A DNA stretch of 39,893 nt from JAKSSE01 sp045597645 (GTDB taxonomy: Bacteria > Bacillota > Clostridia > Lachnospirales > Lachnospiraceae), in the NCBI GenBank assembly GCA_045597645.1, contig JAZLKM010000044.1:1-39893 (forward strand), written 5' to 3'. Made by a program: the position numbers and the translations under genes. The stretch's first letter is position 1. Each line of letters starts with the position of its first letter. Positions 15,915 through 24,557 of the stretch are shown here, piece after piece. A model generated the notes under the pieces. It saw only the letters and a program-made list of their open reading frames with translations, made no database searches and was not told the origin of the DNA.

Positions 15915-16841
15915 ATGTCAAGCGTTATCAGTATTACCTCCCAGATTTTCATAATGATTGTACTAATCCTTTGCGGGATGTTCCTGTTCAAAATAAAATG
16001 GATTTCGAATGATACTAACAGACAACTGTCGAAGGTAGTTATTTCCTTTGTCAATCCGGCGCTCATGTTTTACGCGTACAACATCGAGTTTGATGACAGG
16101 TATGCAATGGGGCTTATCGCGTCTTTCCTAGTAGCAATTGTTATGCACTTCCTCTTTATCGTTGCATCAAAACTTCTCCTGAGAAATAAGAACTCGCGTG
16201 TGCTAGGACTAGAGAGATACTGCAGTATTTACTCTAACTGTGCTTTCATCGGGATTCCATTAGTGCAAGCTGTATACGGAAATGAAGGCGTCTTCTATGT
16301 TACTGCATATATAACAGTATTTAATCTGCTAATGTGGACGCATGGCATATCCTTGGTTGGGAATCAGCATAAATTTAACTTTGTAGAAAATGTATTAAAA
16401 TCACCAACAATTATAGCTACGGTATTGGGAATGTGTGTTTTCTTCATGAAGATACATGTTCCTGATCTCGTACTAAAGCCTATCTACTATATAAGTAATC
16501 TAAATACGCCGCTGGCTATGATTGTATCAGGGGTGACTATAGCGCAGACCAAAATACTTTCCGCGCTAAAAGAACCTAAAATTTATTTGATATCAGGAAT
16601 TAAGTTGATGCTAGTACCAACTATCGTTATCATCTTATTTTCTTTTTTGGATATGAATCAGGTCGCGTTATTGTCCACTGTTCTGGTAGGTGCGTGCCCG
16701 ACTGCAACAGCTTCCGTGTTGCTGTCAATACAATATGGAAACGACGAGGAGTATGCCTCTCGAATATTTGGAGTAACAACCATTCTTTCAGCGATAACCT
16801 TGCCACTGTTGGTAGGTATGGGAAAAGTAATATGTGGCTAG
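15915..16841 (+). CDS. AEC-family transporter
   Basis: A 308-residue membrane protein of the auxin efflux carrier (AEC) family, with about ten hydrophobic segments, the SxxNxAFIGIPL signature (about 100-115) and a GACPTATASVLLS stretch near residue 260. Bacterial members often carry dicarboxylates or other small organic acids such as malate and malonate. In this operon it might export the end product of the pathway, such as 3-hydroxypropionate, or import a related acid. AAAGGAG precedes the ATG. It is co-oriented with close neighbours on both sides. Confidence 0.85.
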   Translation: MSSVISITSQIFIMIVLILCGMFLFKIKWISNDTNRQLSKVVISFVNPALMFYAYNIEFDDRYAMGLIASFLVAIVMHFLFIVASKLLLRNKNSRVLGLERYCSIYSNCAFIGIPLVQAVYGNEGVFYVTAYITVFNLLMWTHGISLVGNQHKFNFVENVLKSPTIIATVLGMCVFFMKIHVPDLVLKPIYYISNLNTPLAMIVSGVTIAQTKILSALKEPKIYLISGIKLMLVPTIVIILFSFLDMNQVALLSTVLVGACPTATASVLLSIQYGNDEEYASRIFGVTTILSAITLPLLVGMGKVICG

Positions 16842-16853
16842 CAAGGAGTACTT

Positions 16854-17417
16854 ATGAGAAATGAAGACCTTAGAAGTAAAAAAGTAATCTTCGCATCCAG
16901 TTGCATCTTGAATGTAAATAATAAAGTTAAAGAGCTTGCTAGATATAAAGGCGCGTTAAAGGAGCTGTTGGATATTTTGGACGAGTACGATGTTGGAATA
17001 CAGCAGATGGATTGTCCAGAGACATTATTTTTGGGAGTTAACAGATGGTCTGCAGTGAAGAATCTGTATGATACACCTGCTTTTAGAAGAATGTGCAACG
17101 AGATTGCGATGAGGGTTGCAGATTATACATATTCATATTATCAGGCGGGATATGAAGTGCTTGGGATTTTGTTAATCAATGGCTCCCCTACGTGTGGACT
17201 TGATATGACATGCATGGATGAAAAATGGGGAGGTACCCCAATAGATTTTGGAGATGAGTCAACTTTTGCACCAGGAAAAGGAGTACTGGTGGAGGAGATG
17301 ATACAGGTTTTTGAAAATAGAAAAATACGGTTGCCACAATTGATTGGCATGGACCTTGAAGATATGGAAGCTTCGGTGCACGAGTGCTGTGAGAAGGTGC
17401 GCGAATATCTACAGTGA
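16854..17417 (+). CDS. TudS/DUF523-related putative desulfidase
   Basis: A 187-residue protein resembling the DUF523 family, which contains the [4Fe-4S] 2-thiouracil desulfidase TudS. The three cluster-binding cysteines of that family have counterparts: C17 in FASSCILN, C54 in MDCPE, and C114 in NGSPTCG. The spacing fits, but the first motif is divergent (CILNVNNKVKELARYKG rather than CLLG...), so this is a related subgroup and not a plain TudS. Lying inside a pyrimidine-degradation operon, 13 bases after the AEC gene, it could remove sulfur from thiolated pyrimidines before ring reduction. Substrate unproven. Confidence 0.75.
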   Translation: MRNEDLRSKKVIFASSCILNVNNKVKELARYKGALKELLDILDEYDVGIQQMDCPETLFLGVNRWSAVKNLYDTPAFRRMCNEIAMRVADYTYSYYQAGYEVLGILLINGSPTCGLDMTCMDEKWGGTPIDFGDESTFAPGKGVLVEEMIQVFENRKIRLPQLIGMDLEDMEASVHECCEKVREYLQ

Positions 17418-17432
17418 TGTTGGAGGATAGCT

Positions 17433-18185
17433 ATGGGAGAACCAATAATTGAATTGAAACATGTTAGAAAGCTTTACGGAGATAATGAAGTTTTAAAGGA
17501 CATTAATCTGCAGGTCAACAAAGGCGAAGTGATAGTTCTGATTGGTCCTTCAGGCTCTGGGAAAAGTACGTTACTTAGATCGATTACGTCTCTTGAGACC
17601 ATACAGGGAGGCACTATAGAGTTCAACGGTGATGTGATTGCATCTCCCAATGGGAAACTTAGAAAGATGAAGCTGGAAAAAGTGAGGCAGGAAATCGGCA
17701 TGGTATTTCAGCATTTCAATCTTTTCCCGCATCTTTCTGTGGAGACCAATATAGAACTGGCGCTTAGGTTTGTGAAAAAAATAAAAAAATCAGAGGCACA
17801 GGAGATTGCGGACAAGCTGTTGCTCAAAGTTGGGCTGGAAGATAAAAAGAATGCAAAACCAGAACAGCTTTCAGGAGGGCAAAAGCAAAGAATTGCAATT
17901 GTAAGAGCGTTGGCGATGAATCCACAGCTAATGCTGTTTGACGAACCTACATCTGCTCTTGATCCGGAAATGGTAGGCGAGGTACTTAAAGTAATGGAGA
18001 ATCTCGCTAAGCAGGGGATGACCATGATTGTGGTAACCCACGAGATGGGATTTGCAAAAGAGATAGCAGACAGAGTGATATTTATGGACGGAGGAGTCAT
18101 TCTTGAGGACAGACCGCCCAAGGAGATGTTTGAGAACCCGAGGAATGAGAGACTTAAGTTATTCCTTAGTAAGATATTAATGTAA
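17433..18185 (+). CDS. Amino-acid-type ABC transporter ATP-binding protein
   Basis: A 250-residue ATPase of the GlnQ/HisP class that would power the importer encoded at 13606-15116. Walker A is GPSGSGKST (about 38-46), the Q-loop is in GMVFQHFNLFPH, the signature is LSGGQKQR (about 145-152), Walker B LMLFDEPTSALDPE (about 165-178), and the H-loop lies in VVTHEM. It is separated from its partner genes by the TenA-like, AEC and TudS-like genes, an interleaving that ties all of them to one function. GGAGG precedes the ATG. Confidence 0.92.
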   Translation: MGEPIIELKHVRKLYGDNEVLKDINLQVNKGEVIVLIGPSGSGKSTLLRSITSLETIQGGTIEFNGDVIASPNGKLRKMKLEKVRQEIGMVFQHFNLFPHLSVETNIELALRFVKKIKKSEAQEIADKLLLKVGLEDKKNAKPEQLSGGQKQRIAIVRALAMNPQLMLFDEPTSALDPEMVGEVLKVMENLAKQGMTMIVVTHEMGFAKEIADRVIFMDGGVILEDRPPKEMFENPRNERLKLFLSKILM

Positions 18186-18199
18186 AAGAGGTGGTTGAT

Positions 18200-19519
18200 A
18201 TGGTAGATATTCGTGTAAGGACAAAAGAAATAGCGTCAACAATGGAGGAAGACCTCATTAAGTTTACGCAGCGATTGATTCAGACAAAGAGTATAAGTGG
18301 ATTCGAAGATAAAGTCGCGAAAGTATATATGGACGAAATGGAAAAGCTCGGATATGATGAAGTCTTTTCTGATGGTGCAGGTAATGTTGTGGGCCTTATT
18401 AAAGGTAACCTTCCAGGACCGACCATAATGTACAATGCGCATCTGGATCACGTGAGCGAGGGAGATGTACAGAACTGGGAAGGTTATGATCCCTACGGAG
18501 GCGAGGTTGATGTCTGCCAGGTAGATAATCGCGACAAGACAGCAGTTGAGGTTACAAAGTGTATACATGGAAGGGCTGCCTCAGATACAAAGGGAGGCGG
18601 TGCGTGTCAGGTATATTCTGGAGCCATTCTTATCAAGCTTCGAGAAGAGGGATATGATTTTGCAGGCACATATATGTTCACTGGAGTAGTGCATGAGGAG
18701 ACCAGTGAATGTGCAGGAATGCTCTACCTTGTAGATAATACTCTACCTGAAAGGGGGCTGGATTATGATGCGCTGGTATCCTGTGAGGCTACTTCGTTAA
18801 ATCTCTATTTAGGTCATAGAGGGCGCACGGAATACCTGATTACAACTTATGGTAGAACTTCACACGGAAGTGCACCATGGCTTGGAATCAACGCTGTATA
18901 TAAAGCCATACCGCTTATAACCAAGCTGAAGGATGAGCTTTATCCTTCATTGCCTACTGACGAGCAGCTTGGTCAGTCATCTATTTCACTCAACATTATT
19001 GAATGCTCGCCGGGAGCGCTATCAATAGTGCCAGATCAGTGTAAGTTATCTATCGACAGAAGGACTATTCCGGGAGAAACTACAGAGGAAGTTATGGCAC
19101 AGTTTCAAAAGTGTATAGATGAAGTGGCGGCAACCGATCCTGAATTTAAAGCGACAGTCGAGATAAAAAAAGCGGTTGAAAAAACATACACGGGACTAGA
19201 GATGCCGTTGGTAAAGGATGTTTTGCCATGGAAGCAGCCAGTGGATCATCCGTTTACGAAAGCTTGCCAGAAGGGGCTTGATGACTTTGGGCAGAGCGCT
19301 AAGCTTGACTATTGGATTTTTGCTACAGATATGAGTCTCAACTGTGGAAGGGACCATAAGCCTTGCATTGGATATTCTCCTATGCAGGAGCAGTACGCTC
19401 ACACTCCATACGATAAGGTAAGAGTGGACTATATGATGGAAGCTCTTGAAGGTAATGTAGGCATTTTCCTTGCGTCTGGAGAGACAGGGGCAGCAGTTGG
19501 GGATCGCGTAGAGTGGTAA
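18200..19519 (+). CDS. M20/YgeY-type metallohydrolase, probable N-carbamoyl-amino acid hydrolase
   Basis: A 439-residue zinc hydrolase of the M20 (ArgE/DapE/YgeY) group. Metal and catalytic residues are visible: H81 and D83 in YNAHLDHV, D129 in ASDTKGG, E166/E167 in VHEETSE, and a C-terminal His in EQYAHTPYD. A dimerisation domain with HRGRTEYLITTYGRTSHGS follows the usual order. YgeY-type genes recur beside hydantoinases. As no other candidate is present, it is the best choice to release the carbamoyl group (the beta-ureidopropionase step). ATG 18200 has AGAGGTGG at the right distance; GTG 18191 lies within that site. Confidence 0.82.
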   Translation: MVDIRVRTKEIASTMEEDLIKFTQRLIQTKSISGFEDKVAKVYMDEMEKLGYDEVFSDGAGNVVGLIKGNLPGPTIMYNAHLDHVSEGDVQNWEGYDPYGGEVDVCQVDNRDKTAVEVTKCIHGRAASDTKGGGACQVYSGAILIKLREEGYDFAGTYMFTGVVHEETSECAGMLYLVDNTLPERGLDYDALVSCEATSLNLYLGHRGRTEYLITTYGRTSHGSAPWLGINAVYKAIPLITKLKDELYPSLPTDEQLGQSSISLNIIECSPGALSIVPDQCKLSIDRRTIPGETTEEVMAQFQKCIDEVAATDPEFKATVEIKKAVEKTYTGLEMPLVKDVLPWKQPVDHPFTKACQKGLDDFGQSAKLDYWIFATDMSLNCGRDHKPCIGYSPMQEQYAHTPYDKVRVDYMMEALEGNVGIFLASGETGAAVGDRVEW

Positions 19520-19537
19520 GTGAGTGAGGAAAAACTT

Positions 19538-19933
19538 ATGAAAGAAAATGCAGAAAAAATAGTTTTGTCGGAATTCATATCTTCACATACGTTTCGTACC
19601 ATTGACCGAGAGCTGTTCAATGAATCATTTGCAAAGACTAAAAATGAAGTTCAGGTGATTATTGACATAAGTGATAAGCTTCAGGACAAGCTGAGTTTTC
19701 AGATTCCAGAGAGAAAGCAAATTTTCGGCTTTGCAAATTTTAGTGGTACTAAGCTTGGCGAGTTGCAGCCAATAAAGCGTGTGATGCTTGAAGAGCGAAT
19801 AGAGTCATACTACATGCTAGTAATACACCGAGAGAATCAAGAGGATGATATCTATGAGGTGGATATCGATGAGCTTGCATATGTGCTGGAACACTGTAGG
19901 CGCATACCGAGCCTGACAAAGTCTAAGAAATAA
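19538..19933 (+). CDS. Conserved-looking protein of unknown function
   Basis: A 131-residue soluble protein I do not recognise. It has no signal peptide or membrane segment. The composition is mixed alpha/beta and rich in Glu, Lys and Ile, with single-Cys content and no metal motif. It lies at the end of the pyrimidine operon, 18 bases after the hydrolase, and is followed by a terminator. GTG 19520 is in frame directly after the previous stop, but GTGAGG lies eight bases before ATG 19538, which I prefer. The location suggests a pathway accessory role. Confidence 0.7.
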   Translation: MKENAEKIVLSEFISSHTFRTIDRELFNESFAKTKNEVQVIIDISDKLQDKLSFQIPERKQIFGFANFSGTKLGELQPIKRVMLEERIESYYMLVIHRENQEDDIYEVDIDELAYVLEHCRRIPSLTKSKK

Positions 19934-19955
19934 CTCTTTTGGAAAAATTGGTGGT

Positions 19956-19993
19956 AAAAAGAACGTCTTCGATGATTAAGGACGTTCTTTTTT
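19956..19993 (+). terminator. Terminator of the pyrimidine catabolic operon
   Basis: AAAAAGAACGTC (19956-19967) pairs perfectly with GACGTTCTTTTT (19981-19992), followed by T, around a 13-base loop. It closes the 12-gene cluster. Confidence 0.9.
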
Positions 19994-20236
19994 GAATTCT
20001 GAGGGACATGGGAGTAAATTAATAACCCTAATTTTAATGAGGTCGAATTTGAATACTTTAGAATGGAAGCGGGCTTCATACATTCACGCTGAGTGTTACG
20101 GGCTGGGGGGATAGTACTGGTACAATAGGTATTTATGTAAAAAGAGGCTAAAAAAAGTGATTATATAGGGTGATTTTCTATCTCATAAATGATATCATAT
20201 ATTAGATTGCGCATATCTCGTTCGATAGGAGGAAAC
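19994..20236 (+). other. Intergenic region before polA with candidate extended -10
   Basis: No gene is seen here. TGGTACAAT (20118-20126) matches an extended -10 element (TGnTATAAT type) with only a poor -35, and would give a start near 20133 and a leader of about 100 bases for polA. In-frame codons upstream of polA (from 20189) are not protein-like. GATAGGAGGAAAC is the polA ribosome-binding site. Confidence 0.35.
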
Positions 20237-22822
20237 ATGAGCAAGCTTTTGTTAGTAGATGGACATAGCATTATGAATAGAGCATTCTACGGAGTGCCGG
20301 AGCTTACTAATCACGAGGGACTCCATACAAATGCAGTCTACGGCTTTCTGAATATAGTTTTTAAGGTTGTTGATGAGGAGAGACCGGACTTTTTTGCTGT
20401 GGCTTTTGACCGCAAGGAGCCTACTTTCCGCCATGAGATGTACAAGGAATATAAGGGCACCAGAAAGCCCATGCCGGCTGAGCTGCATGAGCAGATTCCT
20501 ATGATGAAGGAGATGCTTACAGCTATGGGGATACGTATCATCGAGCAGCCGGGACTCGAGGCAGATGATATTATAGGAACATTGTCGCTTATGGCGCAGG
20601 AACAGGGATATGCTGTCACAGTGTTGTCAGGCGACAGGGATTTGCTTCAGCTGGCTTCTGACACCACGCTTATACGCGTGCCTAAGACCAAGGCAGGCGG
20701 TACAGTTATGGAAGACTACTATGCCAAGGACGTGGTGGAGGCCTATGGCCTTACACCGGCTCAGTTCATGGAGGCGAAGGCGCTTCAGGGAGATAGTTCG
20801 GATAATATTCCAGGACTTCCAGGGGTGGGTGAAAAGACTGCGGCGGCGCTAATCGCGCAGTACGATACTGTAGAGGGTGTCATTGAGCACAAGGATGAGG
20901 TGAAGCCACCAAAGGCACAGAAGGCGCTTTTGGAAAATATTGAGTTACTCAGATTGTGCAGAAAACTTGTCGAGATAAACCGTCACGGAGAGCTGGGGAT
21001 TACTCTCGATGATTTGAAATATGCAGATCCATTTACACCTGCGGCATATGAACTGTGCCAGAGGTATGAGCTTAAGAGCATACTATCGAGGTTTTCTGAG
21101 CCGCAGACGAAGGATACCCTGCCTGAGCACTTCTGGCTTATCGATGACAGCGAGGCACAAAAGGAAAAAATTGATTCGCTACCAAGGAACTTTGCTTTTT
21201 CATTATATGAGGACGGAGTCTCTATTTATGTAGGCGGTCCGCTTGATGGTAAAGCTGAGGAAAATGCCTTTTTCCTGCCTTGGAATAACGACTTTGACAA
21301 ATATCTGATGCTGAGCAGCCTGGAAAGTAAGATTGCAGCAGCTGATTTTGCAGCGACATTGTCACTTAAGAACGCTATCAAGCAAATTGCGATAAAGGAA
21401 GGGGATTGCGCGGACGTTGCCATCCTGGCGTACATACTTGATCCTACCAGGTCCGGCTATACAGCAGCTGATCTGGCAATGACCTATGAGAATATATACA
21501 TGCCGCAGGCTAAGGAGACTGACCGTTACATAATGGCATGTTACGAGGCGGCCATTGCAGGACGTATTGCACATAAGCTCATTGATGAACTCAAGGAGCA
21601 GGGTACATACTCTGTATATGAAGCAATAGACCTACCACTTGTCTATGTGCTGGATGAGATGGAAAAGAACGGAATAGCATTAAATAAATCAGAACTTAAT
21701 AAATATGGCGAGAACCTGATGGGCCGAATCACTGAGCTTGAGCAGATTATATATGAGGGCGCAGGTGAGAAGTTCAATATCAACTCGCCAAAGCAGCTTG
21801 GTGAGATTCTTTTCGAAAAAATGGGTATGCCGGGCGGCAAAAAGACAAAAAGCGGCTATTCCACTGCAGCGGACGTACTGGAGAAGTTGGCTGTTGAATA
21901 TCCTATAGTGAAGGATATTCTGGAGTACAGACAACTCTCAAAGCTTAAATCGACCTATGCTGATGGCTTAGCGGGCTTCATAGGTGATGATGGCAGGATT
22001 CACTGTCACTTCCAACAGACGGTTACAGCAACCGGAAGACTGAGCTGTACTGATCCGAATCTCCAGAATATTCCTATTCGCATGGAGCTTGGCAGGCAGA
22101 TTAGAAAACTTTTTTATCCAAAGGACGGATATGTATTTATTGATGCAGACTATTCTCAGATAGAGCTTCGCATTCTGGCTCACCTGTCGGGGGATGCTAC
22201 TCTTATTGAGGCCTTTAATTCAGGGGATGATATCCACAGAGTGACTGCATCGAAGGTATTCCATGTACCGTTTGAGGAAGTGACAGACCTACAGAGACGA
22301 AGTGCAAAGGTGGTTAACTTCGGTATAATCTATGGAATGTCAGCCTTTGGACTTTCGGAGGACCTTTCTATAAGCAGGAAGGAAGCGGCTGAGTTTACAG
22401 AAAAATATTTCGAGACCTATCCCGGAATAAAGGGCTATCTCGATGGACTTGTAGAGTATGCCAGAGCGAATGGGTATGTTAAGAGCTTGTACGGCAGACG
22501 TAGACCGGTTCCCGATATCAATAATACAAACTTCATGAAGCGCAGCTTCGCAGAGAGGGTAGCTATGAATTCTCCTATTCAGGGTACCGCTGCAGATATA
22601 ATGAAGCTTGCCATGATAAAGGTGTATAGAAGGCTTAAGGCAGAGCTACCTGATGCGAGGATATTGGTTCAGGTACACGATGAACTGCTGCTTGAGGTGC
22701 CTAAGGAGCAAGAGGAGATGGCTTCAAAGCTCCTTGCAGATGAGATGATGAGCGCGGCACAGCTACTGGTTCCGCTCGATGTGGATGTGCACAGTGGCGC
22801 TACTTGGTATGAGGCAAAATAA
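20237..22822 (+). CDS. polA: DNA polymerase I
   Basis: An 861-residue repair and Okazaki-fragment polymerase. The N-terminal 5'-nuclease (about 1-290) has VDGHSIMNRAF, AFDRKEPTFRHE, LEADDIIG, SGDRDLLQL and the DSSDNIPGLPGVGEKTA helix-hairpin region. The middle domain (about 300-460) keeps the 3'-5' exonuclease position, but I see none of its acidic DxE-type catalytic motifs, so it is probably proofreading-dead, as in Bacillus and Thermus enzymes. Polymerase motifs are A (DADYSQIELR, about 636-645), B (RRSAKVVNFGIIYG, about 687-700) and C (VHDELLLE, about 812). ATG 20237 has GGAGG upstream. The stop overlaps the next start by one base. Confidence 0.97.
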   Translation: MSKLLLVDGHSIMNRAFYGVPELTNHEGLHTNAVYGFLNIVFKVVDEERPDFFAVAFDRKEPTFRHEMYKEYKGTRKPMPAELHEQIPMMKEMLTAMGIRIIEQPGLEADDIIGTLSLMAQEQGYAVTVLSGDRDLLQLASDTTLIRVPKTKAGGTVMEDYYAKDVVEAYGLTPAQFMEAKALQGDSSDNIPGLPGVGEKTAAALIAQYDTVEGVIEHKDEVKPPKAQKALLENIELLRLCRKLVEINRHGELGITLDDLKYADPFTPAAYELCQRYELKSILSRFSEPQTKDTLPEHFWLIDDSEAQKEKIDSLPRNFAFSLYEDGVSIYVGGPLDGKAEENAFFLPWNNDFDKYLMLSSLESKIAAADFAATLSLKNAIKQIAIKEGDCADVAILAYILDPTRSGYTAADLAMTYENIYMPQAKETDRYIMACYEAAIAGRIAHKLIDELKEQGTYSVYEAIDLPLVYVLDEMEKNGIALNKSELNKYGENLMGRITELEQIIYEGAGEKFNINSPKQLGEILFEKMGMPGGKKTKSGYSTAADVLEKLAVEYPIVKDILEYRQLSKLKSTYADGLAGFIGDDGRIHCHFQQTVTATGRLSCTDPNLQNIPIRMELGRQIRKLFYPKDGYVFIDADYSQIELRILAHLSGDATLIEAFNSGDDIHRVTASKVFHVPFEEVTDLQRRSAKVVNFGIIYGMSAFGLSEDLSISRKEAAEFTEKYFETYPGIKGYLDGLVEYARANGYVKSLYGRRRPVPDINNTNFMKRSFAERVAMNSPIQGTAADIMKLAMIKVYRRLKAELPDARILVQVHDELLLEVPKEQEEMASKLLADEMMSAAQLLVPLDVDVHSGATWYEAK

Positions 22823-23973
22823 TGGCTACAAAGAGACTTTTTGACAATGATGCGTATAGAATGGAATTTGATGGCGAAGTAGTTGAAGTACGCATCAACA
22901 ATGGAAAAACCGAAGTGATTCTTGACCAGACTCTCTTTTTCCCTGAGCAGGGTGGACAGACTCCCGACAAGGGGGTACTTGCTGGCCATGAAGTCATAGA
23001 TGTACAGGTAGATAAGTCTGATGTTATCACTCACACGTTGGCTGGAATATGTGACATTGCACCTGGGCAGCGGGTTGAAGGTGTGATTGATTTTAACCAC
23101 AGATATGCAAACATGCAGCAGCATAGCGGGGAACATGTATTTTCTGGCATCTGCAATGCTAAGTATGGATATGACAATGTGGGATTCCACTTAAGTGACC
23201 ATGTGGTGACAATAGATACATCTGGACCGCTCACTGATGAGCAGGTGAAGGAGTTAGAACTTCTGACCAATAAGGCAATAATGGAGAACCATCCTGTAAA
23301 GACCTATTATCCTAGTGAAGCAGAGCTTGAGAAAATAAACTATAGGTGTAAGAGCGGCATCAAAGGAGACATTCGAATCGTTGAAATTGAGGGAGTGGAC
23401 ATCTGCGCATGCTGTGCACCTCATGTCAGAAGTACAGGCGAGATAGGTATCTTCAAGGTGATGGACGCTGTAAAGTACAAAGGCGGCACCAGAATTACAA
23501 TCCTATGTGGATATAGGGCATTAGAGGCATTTTGTGACGCCCTGGCACTCCAGAAGGATATCTGTCAGAGGCTTTCAAGCAGCCCTAGCGAGCTGGCTGG
23601 CAATATCGACAGACTTAAAAATGAAGTGGGGAACCTAAAGGGTGAGATAGCAAAAGGTCAGGCAGCGTTGCTTGCAACTGAGCTTCAGAAGATAGATGCA
23701 GATGCAGAAAATGTTATGATTTTCCTTGGAGAGCTTGACAACAAAGTCATGCGCGATGCTGTGAATGAGCTTGTGGCAGGTCACGATGGATTTTGCGGAA
23801 TATTTGCTGGGGACAGATTTATAGTTGGCTCGAAGAGTAGGGACTGCAACGAGGCGGCCGTCATATTGCGCGGTATGGGCATAAAATGCGGTGGCTCTGC
23901 CGCAATGATACAGGGCTCTGCAGATATGACGACGATTAGTGCAGATGATATACGAAAGGCGCTGGGAGTATGA
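22822..23973 (+). CDS. Alanyl-tRNA editing protein, AlaX type with DHHA1 domain
   Basis: A free-standing editing enzyme that deacylates mischarged Ser- or Gly-tRNA(Ala). The 383 residues comprise the AlaRS-like second additional domain (FFPEQGGQ near 40), the zinc site H101/H105 in QQHSGEH with C197/H201 in CCAPH, and a C-terminal DHHA1-type domain (about 240-383, ending with a Gly-rich CGGSAAMIQG). It has no aminoacylation domain, so it is not a broken AlaRS. It is translationally linked to polA and overlaps coaE by four bases. Confidence 0.92.
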   Translation: MATKRLFDNDAYRMEFDGEVVEVRINNGKTEVILDQTLFFPEQGGQTPDKGVLAGHEVIDVQVDKSDVITHTLAGICDIAPGQRVEGVIDFNHRYANMQQHSGEHVFSGICNAKYGYDNVGFHLSDHVVTIDTSGPLTDEQVKELELLTNKAIMENHPVKTYYPSEAELEKINYRCKSGIKGDIRIVEIEGVDICACCAPHVRSTGEIGIFKVMDAVKYKGGTRITILCGYRALEAFCDALALQKDICQRLSSSPSELAGNIDRLKNEVGNLKGEIAKGQAALLATELQKIDADAENVMIFLGELDNKVMRDAVNELVAGHDGFCGIFAGDRFIVGSKSRDCNEAAVILRGMGIKCGGSAAMIQGSADMTTISADDIRKALGV

Positions 23974-24557
23974 TACTTGGATTATCAGGCGGTGTCGGAA
24001 GTGGTAAAAGCCTGGTTACGGAATATCTGGGAGAAAAATACGGAGCGCTCGTGATAGCTGCTGATGATGTGGCGAGGGAGATATCAGAGGCAGAAGGTCC
24101 GGCTATAGAGGCGATTCGCGAGGCGTTCTCTGGGTATGATGTGTTTGATGACAACGGATTTATGGACCGGGGGAAAATGGGACAGCTTGTATTTCACGAG
24201 CCGCAGAAGCGCAAAGTGCTTGAAGATATATTGCATCCTATGGCTCTAAATGAGATTCGAAGAAGGATAGATGTCACCAGAAAAGATGATCCCAATAGAT
24301 TGGTCGCTTTGGAATCTGCTATATTTTTTGAAAGTGGCTGTGACCAATTCTGCGATGAAGTATGGTATATATATACTGATAAGGAAGTGCGGATTGATAG
24401 GCTCATTAGTAGTCGTGGATATTCAAGAGAAAAATGCGAGAGCATAATTGCAAGCCAAATGAGCGAAGAGGAGCTTAAGAGATGCTCTGACAGAATAATA
24501 GATAACACGGGTGCTTTTGAGGAAACTATAGAGCAAATAGTGCAAGCTCTGGGGTAG
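23970..24557 (+). CDS. coaE: Dephospho-CoA kinase
   Basis: Phosphorylates the 3' hydroxyl of dephospho-CoA in the last step of coenzyme A synthesis. The 195-residue protein has the P-loop GGVGSGKS (about 7-14), the conserved DDVAREI (about 32) and HP motif (LHPMAL, about 89) and a lid-like segment with the SRGYSREKCESIIASQ helix. It overlaps the editing-protein gene by ATGA and has GGGAG upstream. Gene order polA-coaE is common in Firmicutes. Confidence 0.95.
   Translation: MILGLSGGVGSGKSLVTEYLGEKYGALVIAADDVAREISEAEGPAIEAIREAFSGYDVFDDNGFMDRGKMGQLVFHEPQKRKVLEDILHPMALNEIRRRIDVTRKDDPNRLVALESAIFFESGCDQFCDEVWYIYTDKEVRIDRLISSRGYSREKCESIIASQMSEEELKRCSDRIIDNTGAFEETIEQIVQALG

Noticed and set aside
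8109..19933. Cluster as a taurine or hydantoin/purine pathway
   Set aside because: The aminotransferase, dehydrogenase, PucR and YgeY-type genes each allow it, but PreA with its iron-sulfur partner is specific to pyrimidine reduction, so I kept the alternatives only as caveats.
20189..20236. Upstream in-frame start for polA
   Set aside because: The extra 16 residues include the ribosome-binding site as codons and do not match polymerase I; the ATG at 20237 fits the family start.
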